Part shown: positions 35,799 through 46,395 of the stretch, in pieces
How the letters are laid out: every line of letters starts with the position of its first letter
Numbering within the stretch: the first letter of the stretch is position 1
Source of the DNA: Luteibacter yeojuensis
GTDB lineage: Bacteria; Pseudomonadota; Gammaproteobacteria; Xanthomonadales; Rhodanobacteraceae
Direction: 5' to 3'
Assembly (NCBI RefSeq): GCF_011742875.1
Contig: NZ_JAAQTL010000004.1
Coordinates: 1-64,000, forward strand
DNA: 64,000 nt
Notes under the pieces: model-generated
The model's database searches: none
What the model was told of the DNA's origin: nothing
Seen by the model: only the letters and a program-made list of their open reading frames with translations
Program-made: the position numbers and the translations under genes

Positions 35799-37529
35799 AT
35801 GTCTTCGCCCGCCGGCGCCACGTTGTTCGCGCATGTCGACAACCTCCTTGCCAACGCATTCGCCGCCTGCGGCCTCGAGACGGAAGGCGTGCGCGCCGTA
35901 CCCGCGCAGCGCCCCGAACTCGGCGACCTGCAATGCAACGCCATCATGCCGCTGGCCGGCCGGCTGAAACGCCCGCCCCGCGAACTCGCGGCCGCCGTGG
36001 CGGCGAAACTCGAAGCGCTGGACGATTTCGCGAACATCAATGTCGCGGGCCCCGGCTTCATCAACCTCACGCTCTCCGACCGCGTGCTCTCGCATTTCGC
36101 GGCGACGCAGGCCGCCGCTCCCCGCGGCGGCATCGTGGCCCAGCCGGCCGAGACGATCGTCATCGACTTCGGTGGTCCCAACGTCGCCAAGCCATTGCAT
36201 GTCGGTCACCTCCGCTCGCTGGTGCTGGGCGAAAGCCTGCGGCGCATCCTCCAGGCCCAGGGACATCGCGTCATCGGCGATGTGCACCTGGGCGACTGGG
36301 GCCTGCAGATGGGCATGCTGATCTCCGAAGCGCTGGTCGCCTGGCCCGAGCTTGCCGAGGACGGCCCGTGGCGCGACGACCCGCCGTTCGACATGCAGAC
36401 CTTGCAGGAGCTCTACCCGCGCGTGGCCGCCGCATGCAAGGCCGATCCCGAGCGTATGGCCGTCGCGCGCGCCGCCACGGCCGCCCTGCAGGCGGGCAGC
36501 GAGCGGCACATGCGCATATGGGAAGTCGTGCGTCGCGTTTCGCTGGAAGCGCAGGCGAAGGATTTCGCCACGCTCGACGCGCACTTCGACGAACTGCTCG
36601 GCGAAAGCCATGTCCAGCCGCTGATTCCCGACATGGTCGCCGACCTGGTCGCGCGCGGCGTGGCCGTTCGCAGCGACGGCGCGCTGGTGATCGACGTGGC
36701 CCGGGAGGACGATGAATCGCCCATGCCGCCGCTGCTGCTCGAGAAGTCGGACGGCGCGTCCCTGTACGCGACCACCGATCTGGCGACGATCCTCGACAGG
36801 CAGCGGCGCCACCATCCGTCGCGCATCGTCTATGTCGTCGACCAGCGCCAGTCGCTGCATTTCGCCCAGGTCTTCCGTGCGGCCAGGGTGGCGGGGTTCG
36901 CCGACGGGACCGAGCTGGTCCACGTCGGCTTCGGTACCGTGAACGGAGCCGACGGGAAGCCGTACAAGACCCGCGACGGCGGCGTGGCACAACTGCGCGA
37001 CCTCCTCGCGGATGCGCTGGACAAAGCGCGCTCGCGACAGGACGAAAGCGATCCCGAACTCGCGGCGGCCATCGGCATCGCCGCCGTGAAATTCGCCGAT
37101 CTCTCGACCTACCGGACCTCGGGTTACATCTTCGACGCCGAGCGCATGGTGTCTTTCGAGGGGCGCACCGGACCCTACGTGCAGTACGCCTGCGTGCGCA
37201 TCGCGTCGATCCTCGAGAAGGCTTCGCGCGAAGGTGTCGCGGCCGGCGACATCGAGGTGAAGGAGCAGGCCGAGCGCCAGCTCGTATTGCTGTGCGCCCG
37301 TTTTCCCGAGGTGGTCGAGTCGTCGGCTTCGGGTTACGCGCCGAACGTGATCGCCGACTTCGCCTACGAACTGGCGCAGGCGTTCAGCCGCTTCTACGCC
37401 GAATGCCCCGTGCTCGCTGCACCGGGTGCCGGCGAGCGTGCCTCGCGACTGGCGCTTGCGCGGTTGACGCTCGGTGTCCTCACTGTCGCGCTCGATGTGC
37501 TTGGTATCCGGGTGCCCGCACGCATGTAA
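35799..37529 (+). CDS. argS: Arginyl-tRNA synthetase
   Basis: A 576-residue class I synthetase. An N-terminal additional domain (1-110) precedes the nucleotide-binding fold, whose HIGH box is HVGH at 134-137 in KPLHVGHLRS. GDVHLGDWGLQMG and GYIFDAERMVSFEGRTGPYVQY are family-specific. The KMSKS box is not obvious, as in many ArgRS. The C-terminal anticodon-binding domain ends LDVLGIRVPARM. It stands 52 bases downstream of yicC. Confidence 0.96.
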   Translation: MSSPAGATLFAHVDNLLANAFAACGLETEGVRAVPAQRPELGDLQCNAIMPLAGRLKRPPRELAAAVAAKLEALDDFANINVAGPGFINLTLSDRVLSHFAATQAAAPRGGIVAQPAETIVIDFGGPNVAKPLHVGHLRSLVLGESLRRILQAQGHRVIGDVHLGDWGLQMGMLISEALVAWPELAEDGPWRDDPPFDMQTLQELYPRVAAACKADPERMAVARAATAALQAGSERHMRIWEVVRRVSLEAQAKDFATLDAHFDELLGESHVQPLIPDMVADLVARGVAVRSDGALVIDVAREDDESPMPPLLLEKSDGASLYATTDLATILDRQRRHHPSRIVYVVDQRQSLHFAQVFRAARVAGFADGTELVHVGFGTVNGADGKPYKTRDGGVAQLRDLLADALDKARSRQDESDPELAAAIGIAAVKFADLSTYRTSGYIFDAERMVSFEGRTGPYVQYACVRIASILEKASREGVAAGDIEVKEQAERQLVLLCARFPEVVESSASGYAPNVIADFAYELAQAFSRFYAECPVLAAPGAGERASRLALARLTLGVLTVALDVLGIRVPARM

Positions 37530-37616
37530 GCGCGGGGGAGGGGCGATGTTTCGCGGGCTTTTCGCCTCGATGGGGTGGCGTGGTTAGAATGCCGCTCCAC
37601 CAGACGAGATGCGCCC

Positions 37617-38546
37617 GTGAACCAGCAGACGCCGTATGCCATCGGTACGCCCGGAAAGCCCTGGGGTGCCGCCGAGATCGCCACATGGCGTTCGCGCCAG
37701 GTGAAGCGGCGCGACTTCGGGCAGGATGTCCTCCGGGCAATCGATTCCCTGCGCGAACGCTTCGACATCTCCGGATACGGCAAGCTGGACTATGACGGCG
37801 AGCGCTTCCCCTTGCTCGCGGTCCGCACCCTCGACTGGCGCGACGATCTGCCGGTCATGCTGGTCACAGGTGGCGTGCACGGTTACGAAACCAGCGGTGT
37901 GCACGGCGCCCTGCAATTCCTGCGCGATCACGGCGGCGACTACGCGGGTCGCGCCAACGTTCTCGTTGTACCCTGCGTCAGCCCCTGGGCTTACGAGCGT
38001 ATCCACCGCTGGAATCCGGACGCCATCGATCCGAACCGGAATTTCCGCGAGGGCAGTCCCTCGGGCGAGGCCGCCGCGCTGGTGAACCTGCTGGCACCGC
38101 TGCACGGCCGCGTCCTCATGCACATCGACCTGCACGAGACGACCGATTCCGACGAATCCGAATTCCGCCCGGCGCTGGCCGCGCGCGACGGCAAGCCCTT
38201 CGAGCCGGGCGAGATTCCCGACGGTTTCTACCTCGTCGACGACACGGAGAATCCGCAGCCCGCTTTCCAGCAGGCGGTGATCGAGGCGGTGGCGAAGGTC
38301 ACCCACATCGCCCCGGCGGATGCCAGGGGCGAAATCATCGGTTCGCCGCAGGTGGCGCCCGGCGTCATCGAGTACGCATTGAAGGCGCTTGGCCTCTGCG
38401 CCGGTATCACCGGCGCGCGCTACACGACCACCACCGAGGTCTATCCGGACAGTCCGCGAGCGACGCCGCAGCAATGCAACGATGCGCAGGTGGCGGCGGT
38501 GCGCGCCGCGATCGCGTATGCGCTGGCGGCACCTGCGATGACCTGA
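37617..38546 (+). CDS. M14-family zinc carboxypeptidase-like protein
   Basis: A 309-residue cytoplasmic enzyme of the M14 clan. Zinc ligands are H88 and E91 in GGVHGYETSG and H173 in HIDLHETTD; the catalytic acid is E274 in TTTTEVYPD. Small M14 enzymes of this kind act on peptides or acylated amino acids. The GTG at 37617 is preferred over one at 37575, because a TAGAAT -10-like element at 37585-37590 would place the transcription start between them. No signal peptide is seen. Confidence 0.85.
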   Translation: MNQQTPYAIGTPGKPWGAAEIATWRSRQVKRRDFGQDVLRAIDSLRERFDISGYGKLDYDGERFPLLAVRTLDWRDDLPVMLVTGGVHGYETSGVHGALQFLRDHGGDYAGRANVLVVPCVSPWAYERIHRWNPDAIDPNRNFREGSPSGEAAALVNLLAPLHGRVLMHIDLHETTDSDESEFRPALAARDGKPFEPGEIPDGFYLVDDTENPQPAFQQAVIEAVAKVTHIAPADARGEIIGSPQVAPGVIEYALKALGLCAGITGARYTTTTEVYPDSPRATPQQCNDAQVAAVRAAIAYALAAPAMT

Positions 38547-38549
38547 GGA

Positions 38550-39197
38550 TCAGTGTGCCCAGGGCGATGCGGCGATGACGCTGCAGATGTCCACGCGCCG
38601 GAAATCCGGGTCCCGGCAGGCCAGGAAGTCGTCGTTGAACGTGCCGAACGTGCTCTCGGGGCGATGCCTCATGCCTTCGTAAAACGTGTCGATGATGTCG
38701 TTCTTGAAGGTTTTCTCGCGAGGATACGCCTGGGTGACGGCGTCGAGTTCCTCGTCGGTGAACTGCGTGTAGTGACGTCCGGCCACGTCCATGCCCGCGC
38801 CCACGTGGAGCAGGGTGGCTTCCGCGTGCAGGAATTCGGGAATGCCCGGGGTCGTGTGGAAGGCGATCGCGCCCCAGGTCTTCTGCGCATCGGCTTCGGG
38901 CACGCCATGGCTGCGCAGGAAGTCGCGTGCCGCGTTGGCACCGTCCACTTCGAAGCGCAGGCGGCTGCGCTGATAATGCGCCGTGAGGCCAAGGTCGTGG
39001 AACATCGCCGCGACGTAGAGGAGCTCGGGATCGTAGGCGAGTCCTTCGCGCTTGCCCATCAGCGCCGCCCAGAAATACACGCGATGAGAGTGCTGGAAGA
39101 GCAGGTTGTGTCCGGTGTCGCGCAGCAGTTCCGCCGCCTCGCGGGCCACGCGGCTGTCCGGGATCGCCACGCCCAGGCGGAAGATGGATCGGTTCAT
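38550..39197 (-). CDS. HD-domain hydrolase
   Basis: A 215-residue HD-superfamily protein. Metal-binding histidines are in LLFQHSHRVYFWAALMG and the HD pair in VAAMFHDLGL, followed by the downstream H in AIAFHTTPGI. The overall pattern (HSxRVYxF, ExLYVAAMFHDLGL) is that of cyanamide hydratase-like HD proteins. The reaction here is unknown. It is convergent with the M14 gene and 10 bases downstream of the cupin gene. A start three codons upstream (39206) is equally possible. Confidence 0.82.
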   Translation of the reverse strand: MNRSIFRLGVAIPDSRVAREAAELLRDTGHNLLFQHSHRVYFWAALMGKREGLAYDPELLYVAAMFHDLGLTAHYQRSRLRFEVDGANAARDFLRSHGVPEADAQKTWGAIAFHTTPGIPEFLHAEATLLHVGAGMDVAGRHYTQFTDEELDAVTQAYPREKTFKNDIIDTFYEGMRHRPESTFGTFNDDFLACRDPDFRRVDICSVIAASPWAH

Positions 39198-39207
39198 CGC
39201 GCCCATC

Positions 39208-39633
39208 TCACTTGTCCGGCGTGGTGAGCGTCGTTTCGCTGCTGTCGACCACGAACACCGCGAGCAGCTTCGCCGGCTCGGTCTTGCTGGCGTTGCGGCT
39301 CACGCCATGGTGCTGGCCTGGCTGTTCGTAGAAGGACTCGCCTGCTTTGTAGACGCGTGCCGGACCGTCGTCCACCTTGCTTTCGATGGCACCCGAAACG
39401 ACGTAGGCGTAAATGAACGCCGACTTCGCGTGCGTATGCGGCTGGCTGGCGCCGCCGGGCGGGTAGGTGACTTCCACCGCGGTGAGCGTCTTGCCGGGGA
39501 TGTTGGGAATGGCGTGGGAAAAGTTCGGCTTGACGTTGTCGCCCGCGCCGTGGGCAGTGGCGGCGGTCGCCAGCGACAACGCGGCCGTGGCGGCGAGGGC
39601 GGCGAGGGCGGCGAGGAATCGATTCGCTTTCAT
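39208..39633 (-). CDS. Exported cupin-domain protein
   Basis: A 141-residue protein with a signal peptide (MKANRFLAALAALAATAALS, then a run ending AHGAG) and one cupin domain. Metal ligands are in PPGGASQPHTHAKSAFIYAYVVSG (two His, one Glu-like position) and the second motif GESFYEQPGQHHGVSRNAS. Small periplasmic cupins may bind metals or act on oxidants; no substrate is known. It is divergent, by about 90 bases, from a MocR-type regulator that probably controls it. Confidence 0.85.
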   Translation of the reverse strand: MKANRFLAALAALAATAALSLATAATAHGAGDNVKPNFSHAIPNIPGKTLTAVEVTYPPGGASQPHTHAKSAFIYAYVVSGAIESKVDDGPARVYKAGESFYEQPGQHHGVSRNASKTEPAKLLAVFVVDSSETTLTTPDK

Positions 39634-39723
39634 GGGATGACTCCGTGGGGATGTGACATCTTGCGCCGCCTGTAGTGCACCTAAAAGAACCAGGAATGCC
39701 CGCGTCGGATGTACCATGGCGGC

Positions 39724-41130
39724 ATGACGCCCCGACTGGACATCAAGCTCGATCGCGCGGCCAGCACGACGCTTGCCGAGCAGATCCGTCTTGGCGTCCT
39801 GGCCGCTATCGAGAGCGGCGCGCTGGCCCCCGGTGCCCGGCTGCCCTCGTGGCTGACCCTCGCGGCGCAGCTCGGCGTGGCGCGCGGCACCGTGAAGTCC
39901 GCCTACGAGCGGCTGGCCGACGAGCAAGTGGTCGTTTCGTCCGGTTCGGGCGGCACGCGGGTGGCCGATCACCCGGTACGGGCGGGGGCCGTGGTCCGTC
40001 CCATCGAGGCCGACGACACCCCCGCGCAGTACGCGCATCTCGTCGCCCCGCAATCCACGTTCCAGATGGGCGTACCGGCGTCGGATTGTCTTCCGGTGGG
40101 GCTGCTCGCCCGCCTGCGCGCGCAAGCCGCGCGTGCGGAGGTCGCCGCGCCGGCGGTGTATCCCGACCCGCGCGGCGAAGCGGCCCTGAAGCGGGAGATC
40201 GCGGCGCACCTCGCGCTGGCCCGGGGGCTGGACTGCCGTCCGTCGCAGGTCTTCATCACGGCTGGGTTCACCGGTGCCCTCGCCCATGTCATCAGGTTGC
40301 TCGAAGTCGAGGGCGGCAAGGCATGGATGGAGGACCCCGGCTTCTTCCAGAGCCGTCGCGCGCTCGAACTCGCGGGCCTTGCGCCGATACCGGTGCCGGT
40401 GGACGAGGAAGGCATCGACATCGACTACGGCATCGCGAACGGATCCGATGCCTCCGTGGTTCTGTTGACACCCGGACAACAGGCGCCGCTCGGCCCGACG
40501 TTGTCCCTGCGCAGGCGGGTCCAGCTGATCGAATGGGCCGCGCGCAACGGCACCTGGATCATCGAGGACGATTATCTTGGCGAGCTCCAGCTGAAACGTC
40601 GTGCCGCCCCCGCACTGGCCTCGCTGGACGGTTTCGGGCGGGTGATCCATATCGGCTCGTTCAGCAAGACGGTAAGCCCGTCGCTTCGCCTGGGTTTCGT
40701 CGTCGTTCCGCCCGCGCTCGTCGACCGGTTCAACGAGGTCGTGATGTGCCTGGGCTCGGCGCCCAGCCCCGCCGTCCAGAACGCCATCGCGGAATTCATG
40801 CGCGAAGGGCATTACATGCGGCACCTGCGCCGGATGAAACGCATCTATGCCGAGCGCGGCGAATTGCTGAGAACGACACTGGAGGGCCAAGGCTACGATG
40901 TGCGTATTGGCGGGCTCAGCGTGGTGCTGCGCCTTCCGGACGGCACGCCGGACCTGGCCATCGCAGGAGAGGCGCGCGAGCTGGGGCTCGCGCCGGAACC
41001 CCTGAGCCGATGGTTCGATCCCGGCAGCCGGCCGGAGCGCGGACTGCTGCTCGGCATCGCTACCGCCAACGAAGCACGGATACCCGATGCCTGCCATCGT
41101 CTGCATGCATTGATCCAGAAACACCGCTGA
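39724..41130 (+). CDS. MocR-type transcriptional regulator (GntR HTH + aminotransferase)
   Basis: A 468-residue PdxR/MocR-like regulator. A GntR winged helix fills residues 1-80 (GVLAAIESGALAPGARLPSW, GVARGTVKSAYERL). A fold-type I aminotransferase domain follows, with EDDY at 281-284 and the PLP lysine K315 in HIGSFSKTVSP. Such proteins sense PLP or amino compounds. The ATG at 39724 gives the usual start. The divergent neighbour is the exported cupin, a likely target; the intergenic TGTAGTGCAC sequence is a candidate operator. Confidence 0.92.
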   Translation: MTPRLDIKLDRAASTTLAEQIRLGVLAAIESGALAPGARLPSWLTLAAQLGVARGTVKSAYERLADEQVVVSSGSGGTRVADHPVRAGAVVRPIEADDTPAQYAHLVAPQSTFQMGVPASDCLPVGLLARLRAQAARAEVAAPAVYPDPRGEAALKREIAAHLALARGLDCRPSQVFITAGFTGALAHVIRLLEVEGGKAWMEDPGFFQSRRALELAGLAPIPVPVDEEGIDIDYGIANGSDASVVLLTPGQQAPLGPTLSLRRRVQLIEWAARNGTWIIEDDYLGELQLKRRAAPALASLDGFGRVIHIGSFSKTVSPSLRLGFVVVPPALVDRFNEVVMCLGSAPSPAVQNAIAEFMREGHYMRHLRRMKRIYAERGELLRTTLEGQGYDVRIGGLSVVLRLPDGTPDLAIAGEARELGLAPEPLSRWFDPGSRPERGLLLGIATANEARIPDACHRLHALIQKHR

Positions 41131-41228
41131 ACGGCCCGGTCGACACCGGCCAGGCACTGGAAATCCGGACGGACCCGGTGAAGACTTGCCGCTTAGCTTC
41201 CCGGGAGCGCATGGATGACATCACTGTC

Positions 41229-42389
41229 ATGAAGAAGGCCGCCGTGGTCCCGCTGTCGCTGTTCGTCGCATGCATCGTCGCCGGTCTTCCCGCCGTCGCG
41301 GCGTCCGCCGCCGACGCGTCGACCGTGCAAGCCAAGGTCGCGGTGCCTCCGTGGCCTTTCCCCATGGCGGGAAAGTCGTGGCTGGTCTACGAACTGCACC
41401 TTGCCAACACCGGTCGTTCGCCCGTGGAAGTGGTGCGACTGGATGCGGTCGACGCGGCGGTGCCTGGCGATGCGCTCGCGCACTGGGAGGGGAAGGCACT
41501 GGCGGATCGCATCGCTCTCCCGGGGGCGTCGCAGGCATCGCCGGTCCTGCCACCGGGCGCGGCGCGGATCGTTTACCTCGAGGTGCCGCTTCGTGCCGGC
41601 CCGCCGCCACGGGCGATCGCGCACGTCGTCTGCTTCCGCGTCGCGAACGATGCGACGGCAGTGGCCGGATGCGAGACGGGCGGCCGCAGCGTCCTCGCCA
41701 CCCAGCCGTTGCCGGTGCTCGCGCCGCCGGTAAGAAAAGGTCCCTGGGTCGCGGTATACACGGTGGCCGCGCCGCGTGGCCATCGCCGCGTGATCTCGAG
41801 CGGAGACGGCTCGACGGGCATTCCCCAGCGCTTCGCGATCGACTGGATGCTCGTGGGCGAGAAGGGCGGCCTGTACCGGGGCGACGAAGAGAAGGTGGCG
41901 AACTGGTACGGCTACGGCCGCGATGTCCTCGCCGTCGCCAGCGGCACCGTGGTCGATGCGCACGACGGCATGGCGGAGAGCCCCGTGCTGGAGAACCGCA
42001 AGTATCCCGGCCTCGAAGCGAGCGGGAATTTCGTCTCGCTCTCGCTGGGCGATGGCTTGTACGCGCACTACGAGCACCTGAAGCCCGGCAGCATCCGCGT
42101 CCGTCGCGGCGAGCACGTCGTGGTCGGCCAGGTGATCGGTTCGCTTGGTTACACGGGGAACTCGACGGGACCGCACCTGCATCTCCATGTGAGCACGGGA
42201 GCCGGCCCGATGTCGGGCGACGGCGTGCCGTACCTTGTGCGCGACGCCACCGTGGTCGGGCGGTACGCTTCGCTCGACGATTTCGGCAAGGGCCTGCCGT
42301 GGTCGCACGACGGAGCCGAGCCAGCGACGACGGCGGGGCGGCGGCCCGCCGAAGGCGCGGTGGTCGAATTTCCGGGAGCGGGAAGATAG
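41229..42389 (+). CDS. Exported M23-like (LytM) protein with altered zinc site
   Basis: A 386-residue protein with a signal peptide (KKAAVVPLSLFVACIVAGL), an immunoglobulin-like N-terminal part, and a C-terminal LytM/M23 domain from about residue 195. The later zinc motif (HLHLH) and GLYAHYEHLKPGS are intact. The first ligand of the usual HxxxD is replaced: here it reads RFAID. It may still be active as in similar sequences, or be a binding or activator protein for other amidases. It lies downstream of the MocR gene. Another ATG is at 41211. Confidence 0.82.
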   Translation: MKKAAVVPLSLFVACIVAGLPAVAASAADASTVQAKVAVPPWPFPMAGKSWLVYELHLANTGRSPVEVVRLDAVDAAVPGDALAHWEGKALADRIALPGASQASPVLPPGAARIVYLEVPLRAGPPPRAIAHVVCFRVANDATAVAGCETGGRSVLATQPLPVLAPPVRKGPWVAVYTVAAPRGHRRVISSGDGSTGIPQRFAIDWMLVGEKGGLYRGDEEKVANWYGYGRDVLAVASGTVVDAHDGMAESPVLENRKYPGLEASGNFVSLSLGDGLYAHYEHLKPGSIRVRRGEHVVVGQVIGSLGYTGNSTGPHLHLHVSTGAGPMSGDGVPYLVRDATVVGRYASLDDFGKGLPWSHDGAEPATTAGRRPAEGAVVEFPGAGR

Positions 42390-42453
42390 GTCGAGGAGCG
42401 TCCGGCACTTGACCTGGCAAGCTGGAGAGGGGCTAGCATCGGCGATCGCTACC

Positions 42454-44655
42454 ATGGCAACTATCCCGATGATCCTTCGCCGGCACGCTCTTTTCGTCGC
42501 CCTGGTCCTTGCCAGTCCCGTCGCCCTCGCGAGCCCGACGGCGACGGATGCGGCGCGCTGGAAGAAAGAGGCGGCCGCGGTCACCGTGATACGCGACGAC
42601 TGGGGCATTGCCCACGTGCACGGCAAGCGCGACGCCGATGCGGTCTTCGGCATGGCCTATACCCAGGCCGAAGACGACTTCAATCGCATCGAGACGAATT
42701 ACCTCACATCGCTGGGCTGGATGGCGCAGGCCGAGGGTGAATCCGCGCTGTGGACCGATCTGCGCCAGCGCCTGTTCGTCGACGAGGCGCAGCTCAAATC
42801 GATGTACGCGCGCGCACCTTCATGGCTGAAGGGATTGATGGATGCGTGGGCCGATGGACTCAACTATTACCTCGCGACGCATCCCGACGTGCACCCACGC
42901 GTCATCGGGCATTTCGAGCCGTGGATGGCGCTCGGCTTCAGCGAGGGCAGCATCGGCGGCGACATCGAACGCGTGAAGCCCTCGGGTTTGCAGGCGTTCT
43001 ACGGCAAGGATCCGGCCGGCGCGCTCGCACAGTTCGTGCCGCCCTCCAGCTGGGCCGAGCCTTCCGGATCCAACGGCATCGCCATCGCGCCGAAACTCAC
43101 GGCCGGCGGTCACGCGCTCCTGTTGATCAATCCGCACACCTCTTTCTTCTTCCGCTCCGAATTGCAGATGTCGAGCGACGAGGGCCTGGATGCGTATGGC
43201 GCGGTCACCTGGGGCCAGTTCTTCATCTACCAGGGTTTCAACAGGCACATCGGCTGGATGCATACCTCGACCGGTGCCGATGTCGTCGACGAGTTCGCCG
43301 AAACCATCGAGCACAAGGGCGGCAAGCTGTTCTATCGCTACGGCAAGGCGCTGCGGCCGGTGACGGTACGCGAGATCGTCGTGCCCGTGCGTGCGGCGGA
43401 TGGTTCGCTCATCGAACGCCGCTTCACGACCTACGCCACGCACCACGGCCCCATCGTTCGCGCGGACGGCGACAAGTGGATCGCCGAGGCGCTGATGAAC
43501 AAGCCGCTGGAGGCCTTGCAGCAAAGCTGGCTGCGTACCAAGGCCAACGATTACGCCGCCTACATGAAGGTGGCGGAGTTCAAGGCGAACTCGTCGAACA
43601 ACACGCTTTACGCGGACGACAAGGGCAATATCGCCTACCTGCATCCGCAGTTCATCCCGAAGCGCGACGACCGCTTCGACTATACGAAGCCAGTGGACGG
43701 CAGCAATCCGGACACCGACTGGCAGGGCCTGCTGCCGCTTGACAGAGCGCCGCACGTGTTCAACCCCGCGACGGGCTGGGCCTTCAATACGAACGACTGG
43801 CCGTACTCGGCCGCCGGCCCGGACAGCCCGAAGCCGGCGGATTTTCCGCGCTACATGGATTCGGTCGGCGAGAATCCGCGCGGTTTGCATGCGACGCGCG
43901 TGCTCACGGGTCGCAAGGGCTTCACCCTCGCATCGCTCATCGATGCCGCCTTCGATCCGTACCTGCCGGCGTTCGCGCGACAATTGCCGATCCTCATCGC
44001 GGACTACGATGCGCTGCCGGCCAGCGATCCGATGAAGCAGACGCTCGCGGGTCCGGTCGCGCTGCTGCGCACCTGGGACTATCGCTGGGGCATCGCGTCG
44101 ATGCCGACGTCGCTCGCGGTGTTCTGGGGCGATATCCTCTGGGACAAGGCGAGCAAGCTCGACACCGCCGAAGGCCTTTCCGTGTACGACGTGATGGCCG
44201 AGAAGGCCGGTCCGAAGGCGCGGCTCGGTGCACTGGCCGAGGCCGCCGACCGTCTGGAGCGGGACTTCGGGAGTTGGGGCGTGCCCTGGGGGGAAGTGAA
44301 CCGCTTCCAGCGCGTGGACGGTGCCCTCAAGCAGCGTTTCGACGATGCGAAGCCGAGCATCCCCGTGCCGTTTACCTCGTCGCGATGGGGCTCGCTGGCA
44401 TCGTTCGGCGCCCACCGCTGGCCCGGCACGAAGCGCTATTACGGCACGAGCGGCAACAGCTTCGTCGCCGTGGTGGAATTCGGGCCCAAGGTCAGCGCGC
44501 GCGCGATCACCGCGGGCGGCGAAAGCGGCGACCCGTCGTCGAACCATTTCAACGACGAGGCCGAGCGCTATACGACCGGCAATCTCCGCAAGGTGTACTT
44601 CTGGCCGGAAGACCTGCAAGGCCACACGGAGCGCACGTACCACCCGGGCGAATGA
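42454..44655 (+). CDS. Penicillin acylase-family (Ntn) hydrolase, exported
   Basis: A 733-residue precursor with a signal peptide ([19 protein letters not shown]). It is of the class made as one chain and cut into alpha and beta subunits. The cut should precede S206 in [10 protein letters not shown], the Ntn nucleophile. The alpha part has [13 protein letters not shown] and [16 protein letters not shown], standard motifs; the beta part has [15 protein letters not shown] and SFVAVVEFG. Members deacylate penicillins, aculeacin or acyl-homoserine lactones; sequence alone does not choose. A second ATG lies at 42469. Confidence 0.88.
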   Translation: MATIPMILRRHALFVALVLASPVALASPTATDAARWKKEAAAVTVIRDDWGIAHVHGKRDADAVFGMAYTQAEDDFNRIETNYLTSLGWMAQAEGESALWTDLRQRLFVDEAQLKSMYARAPSWLKGLMDAWADGLNYYLATHPDVHPRVIGHFEPWMALGFSEGSIGGDIERVKPSGLQAFYGKDPAGALAQFVPPSSWAEPSGSNGIAIAPKLTAGGHALLLINPHTSFFFRSELQMSSDEGLDAYGAVTWGQFFIYQGFNRHIGWMHTSTGADVVDEFAETIEHKGGKLFYRYGKALRPVTVREIVVPVRAADGSLIERRFTTYATHHGPIVRADGDKWIAEALMNKPLEALQQSWLRTKANDYAAYMKVAEFKANSSNNTLYADDKGNIAYLHPQFIPKRDDRFDYTKPVDGSNPDTDWQGLLPLDRAPHVFNPATGWAFNTNDWPYSAAGPDSPKPADFPRYMDSVGENPRGLHATRVLTGRKGFTLASLIDAAFDPYLPAFARQLPILIADYDALPASDPMKQTLAGPVALLRTWDYRWGIASMPTSLAVFWGDILWDKASKLDTAEGLSVYDVMAEKAGPKARLGALAEAADRLERDFGSWGVPWGEVNRFQRVDGALKQRFDDAKPSIPVPFTSSRWGSLASFGAHRWPGTKRYYGTSGNSFVAVVEFGPKVSARAITAGGESGDPSSNHFNDEAERYTTGNLRKVYFWPEDLQGHTERTYHPGE

Positions 44656-44671
44656 CGCCGGCCGACTCCCT

Positions 44672-44746
44672 GTAGGAGCCGCCATGGCGGCGAGGAAACC
44701 TCGCGACACCGCCGCAGGATTGCCTCGCCGCCATGGCGGCTCCTGC
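44672..44746. repeat. Palindromic repeat pair (CCATGG centre)
   Basis: Facing arms GTAGGAGCCGCCATGGCGG and its complement lie between the acylase and amidohydrolase genes. It has the same outline as the CTATAG class, but the arm centre is CCATGG on both sides, so the base change is compensated and pairing has been kept. Confidence 0.8.
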
Positions 44747-44830
44747 AGAGGCCGCCGCAAGTTCCTGCCGGCGTTGAATCTGCGCGGTCGTTGCAGTCAT
44801 ATTGCCGTTTTCCAGGGGGAGAGAAGCGCG

Positions 44831-46153
44831 ATGGCTCGACAAACGAAGCTCCTGGCCTGGCTCGGCCTGTCGCTGTTGCCGGCGGCTGCCATAGCCGCCG
44901 AAGCCCCCGTGCCCACAGGCCCTGTCCTGCTCAAGGCCGATCGCGTCTTCGATGCACGTGACGAGCAGACGCACGAAGGCTGGGTGGTCCTCGTGCAGGG
45001 CGACAAGATCGCCGACGTCGGACCCGCGGCAAAGGTCTCCGCCCCGGCCGGAACCCGCACCATCGACCTGCCGGGCACGACGCTCCTGCCCGGTCTCATC
45101 GACGCGCACTCCCACGTCTTCCTGCATCCCTATAACGAAACCCTCTGGAACGACCAGGTGCTGAAGGAGACGCTCGCCTTCCGCACCATCGGAGCCGTGA
45201 AGCACGCACGCGATACGCTCATGAGCGGTTTCACCGCCTTGCGCGATCTCGGCACCGAAGGCGCGGGCTACGCGGACGTCGACGTGCAGCGCGCGATCGA
45301 CAAGGGCCTCATCCCCGGGCCGCACCTCTTCGTCGCCACGCGCGCGACCGTCGCGGCGCATTGCTATGGACCGGGCCCGTTGGGCTTCCGCGACGACATC
45401 GACCTGCCGCAGGGCGGCATTCCCGTGAGCGGCGCCGCGCAGATGATCGATGCCGTGCGCGACCAGGCGGCGCACGGGGCCGATTGGATCAAGATCTACG
45501 CCGACTACCACTGCGGCAAGAGCAAGGGCTCGATGCCCACGTTCACCGAAGAGGAACTGAAGGCGGGCGTCGACATGGCGCACTCGCTCGGCCTGCCGGT
45601 GGCGGTGCATTCAAGCACGGCGGAAGGCATGCGCCGGTCCGTGCTGGCGGGTGTCGACACCATCGAGCATGGTTACGACGGTACTCCCGAGGTCTTCGCG
45701 CTCATGAAGAAGCATGGCGTCGCCTACATGCCGACGCTGGAAGCGAGCGCGGCCTACGCCGAGTATTTCGGTGGCTGGAAACCCGGCCAGCCGCCGACGG
45801 AGGACATGCGGAAGTCGGCCAGGGCGTTCAAGACGGCCCTGGACGCGGGCGTGACCATCGGCAACGGAAGCGACGTGGGTGTGTTCACCCACGGCACCAA
45901 TTACAAGGAGCTGGAGTGGATGGTGCGCGACGGCATGCGGCCCGCGCAGGCATTGCTGGCCGCCACCGCGGTCGACGCGAAGGTGCTGCGCCAGCAGGAC
46001 CGTATCGGCCAGCTGCGCAGCGGTCTCGACGCCGACATCATCGCCGTCCCGGGCGATCCCACCCGGGACATCGGCAGGCTTGCCCACGTGAGCTTCGTGA
46101 TGAAGGGCGGCGTGGTCTACAAGCGTCCCGGGGATGCCCCGGAGGCTCCCTAA
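44831..46153 (+). CDS. Exported metal-dependent amidohydrolase
   Basis: A 440-residue protein with a signal peptide ([20 protein letters not shown], cleavage near 22). Metal-binding residues follow the imidazolonepropionase/Xaa-Pro dipeptidase-like order: H93 and H95 in IDAHSHVF, K in DWIKIYAD, H in AVHSST, H in TIEHGYDG and D in GNGSDVG. The substrate is probably a peptide or cyclic amide and cannot be specified. A GGGAGAGAAG stretch precedes the ATG. It converges on and touches a small gene. Confidence 0.88.
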   Translation: MARQTKLLAWLGLSLLPAAAIAAEAPVPTGPVLLKADRVFDARDEQTHEGWVVLVQGDKIADVGPAAKVSAPAGTRTIDLPGTTLLPGLIDAHSHVFLHPYNETLWNDQVLKETLAFRTIGAVKHARDTLMSGFTALRDLGTEGAGYADVDVQRAIDKGLIPGPHLFVATRATVAAHCYGPGPLGFRDDIDLPQGGIPVSGAAQMIDAVRDQAAHGADWIKIYADYHCGKSKGSMPTFTEEELKAGVDMAHSLGLPVAVHSSTAEGMRRSVLAGVDTIEHGYDGTPEVFALMKKHGVAYMPTLEASAAYAEYFGGWKPGQPPTEDMRKSARAFKTALDAGVTIGNGSDVGVFTHGTNYKELEWMVRDGMRPAQALLAATAVDAKVLRQQDRIGQLRSGLDADIIAVPGDPTRDIGRLAHVSFVMKGGVVYKRPGDAPEAP

Positions 46154-46395
46154 GCCGTTTCGAGGTCCGCGTCGGGCGAGGCCTGACGCGGTTCCGCCGG
46201 AGACCCCTGCTGGGCGAGTTCGCCGGCCGCAATCTCATCCAGGCTGTGACCCAGCGCGGCGTCGTCGCCAATGGCGTAGTAGCCCGGCGACCAGTTGTGC
46301 CGACGGATCGCGTCCACGTGCCGCACGGTCTCGAACTCCAGCTTGTGCGGATAATAGTTGAGCGCATTCATGGTAAGGGCGACATACATGGCCAT
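46150..46395 (-). CDS. Small hypothetical protein
   Basis: An 81-residue protein opening [20 protein letters not shown]. It has a motif-like [20 protein letters not shown] and a flexible polar tail. No family is recognised. Its stop overlaps the end of the convergent amidohydrolase gene. Codon usage is typical of the window; the start is uncertain, with alternatives at 46407 and 46389. Confidence 0.5.
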   Translation of the reverse strand: MAMYVALTMNALNYYPHKLEFETVRHVDAIRRHNWSPGYYAIGDDAALGHSLDEIAAGELAQQGSPAEPRQASPDADLETA

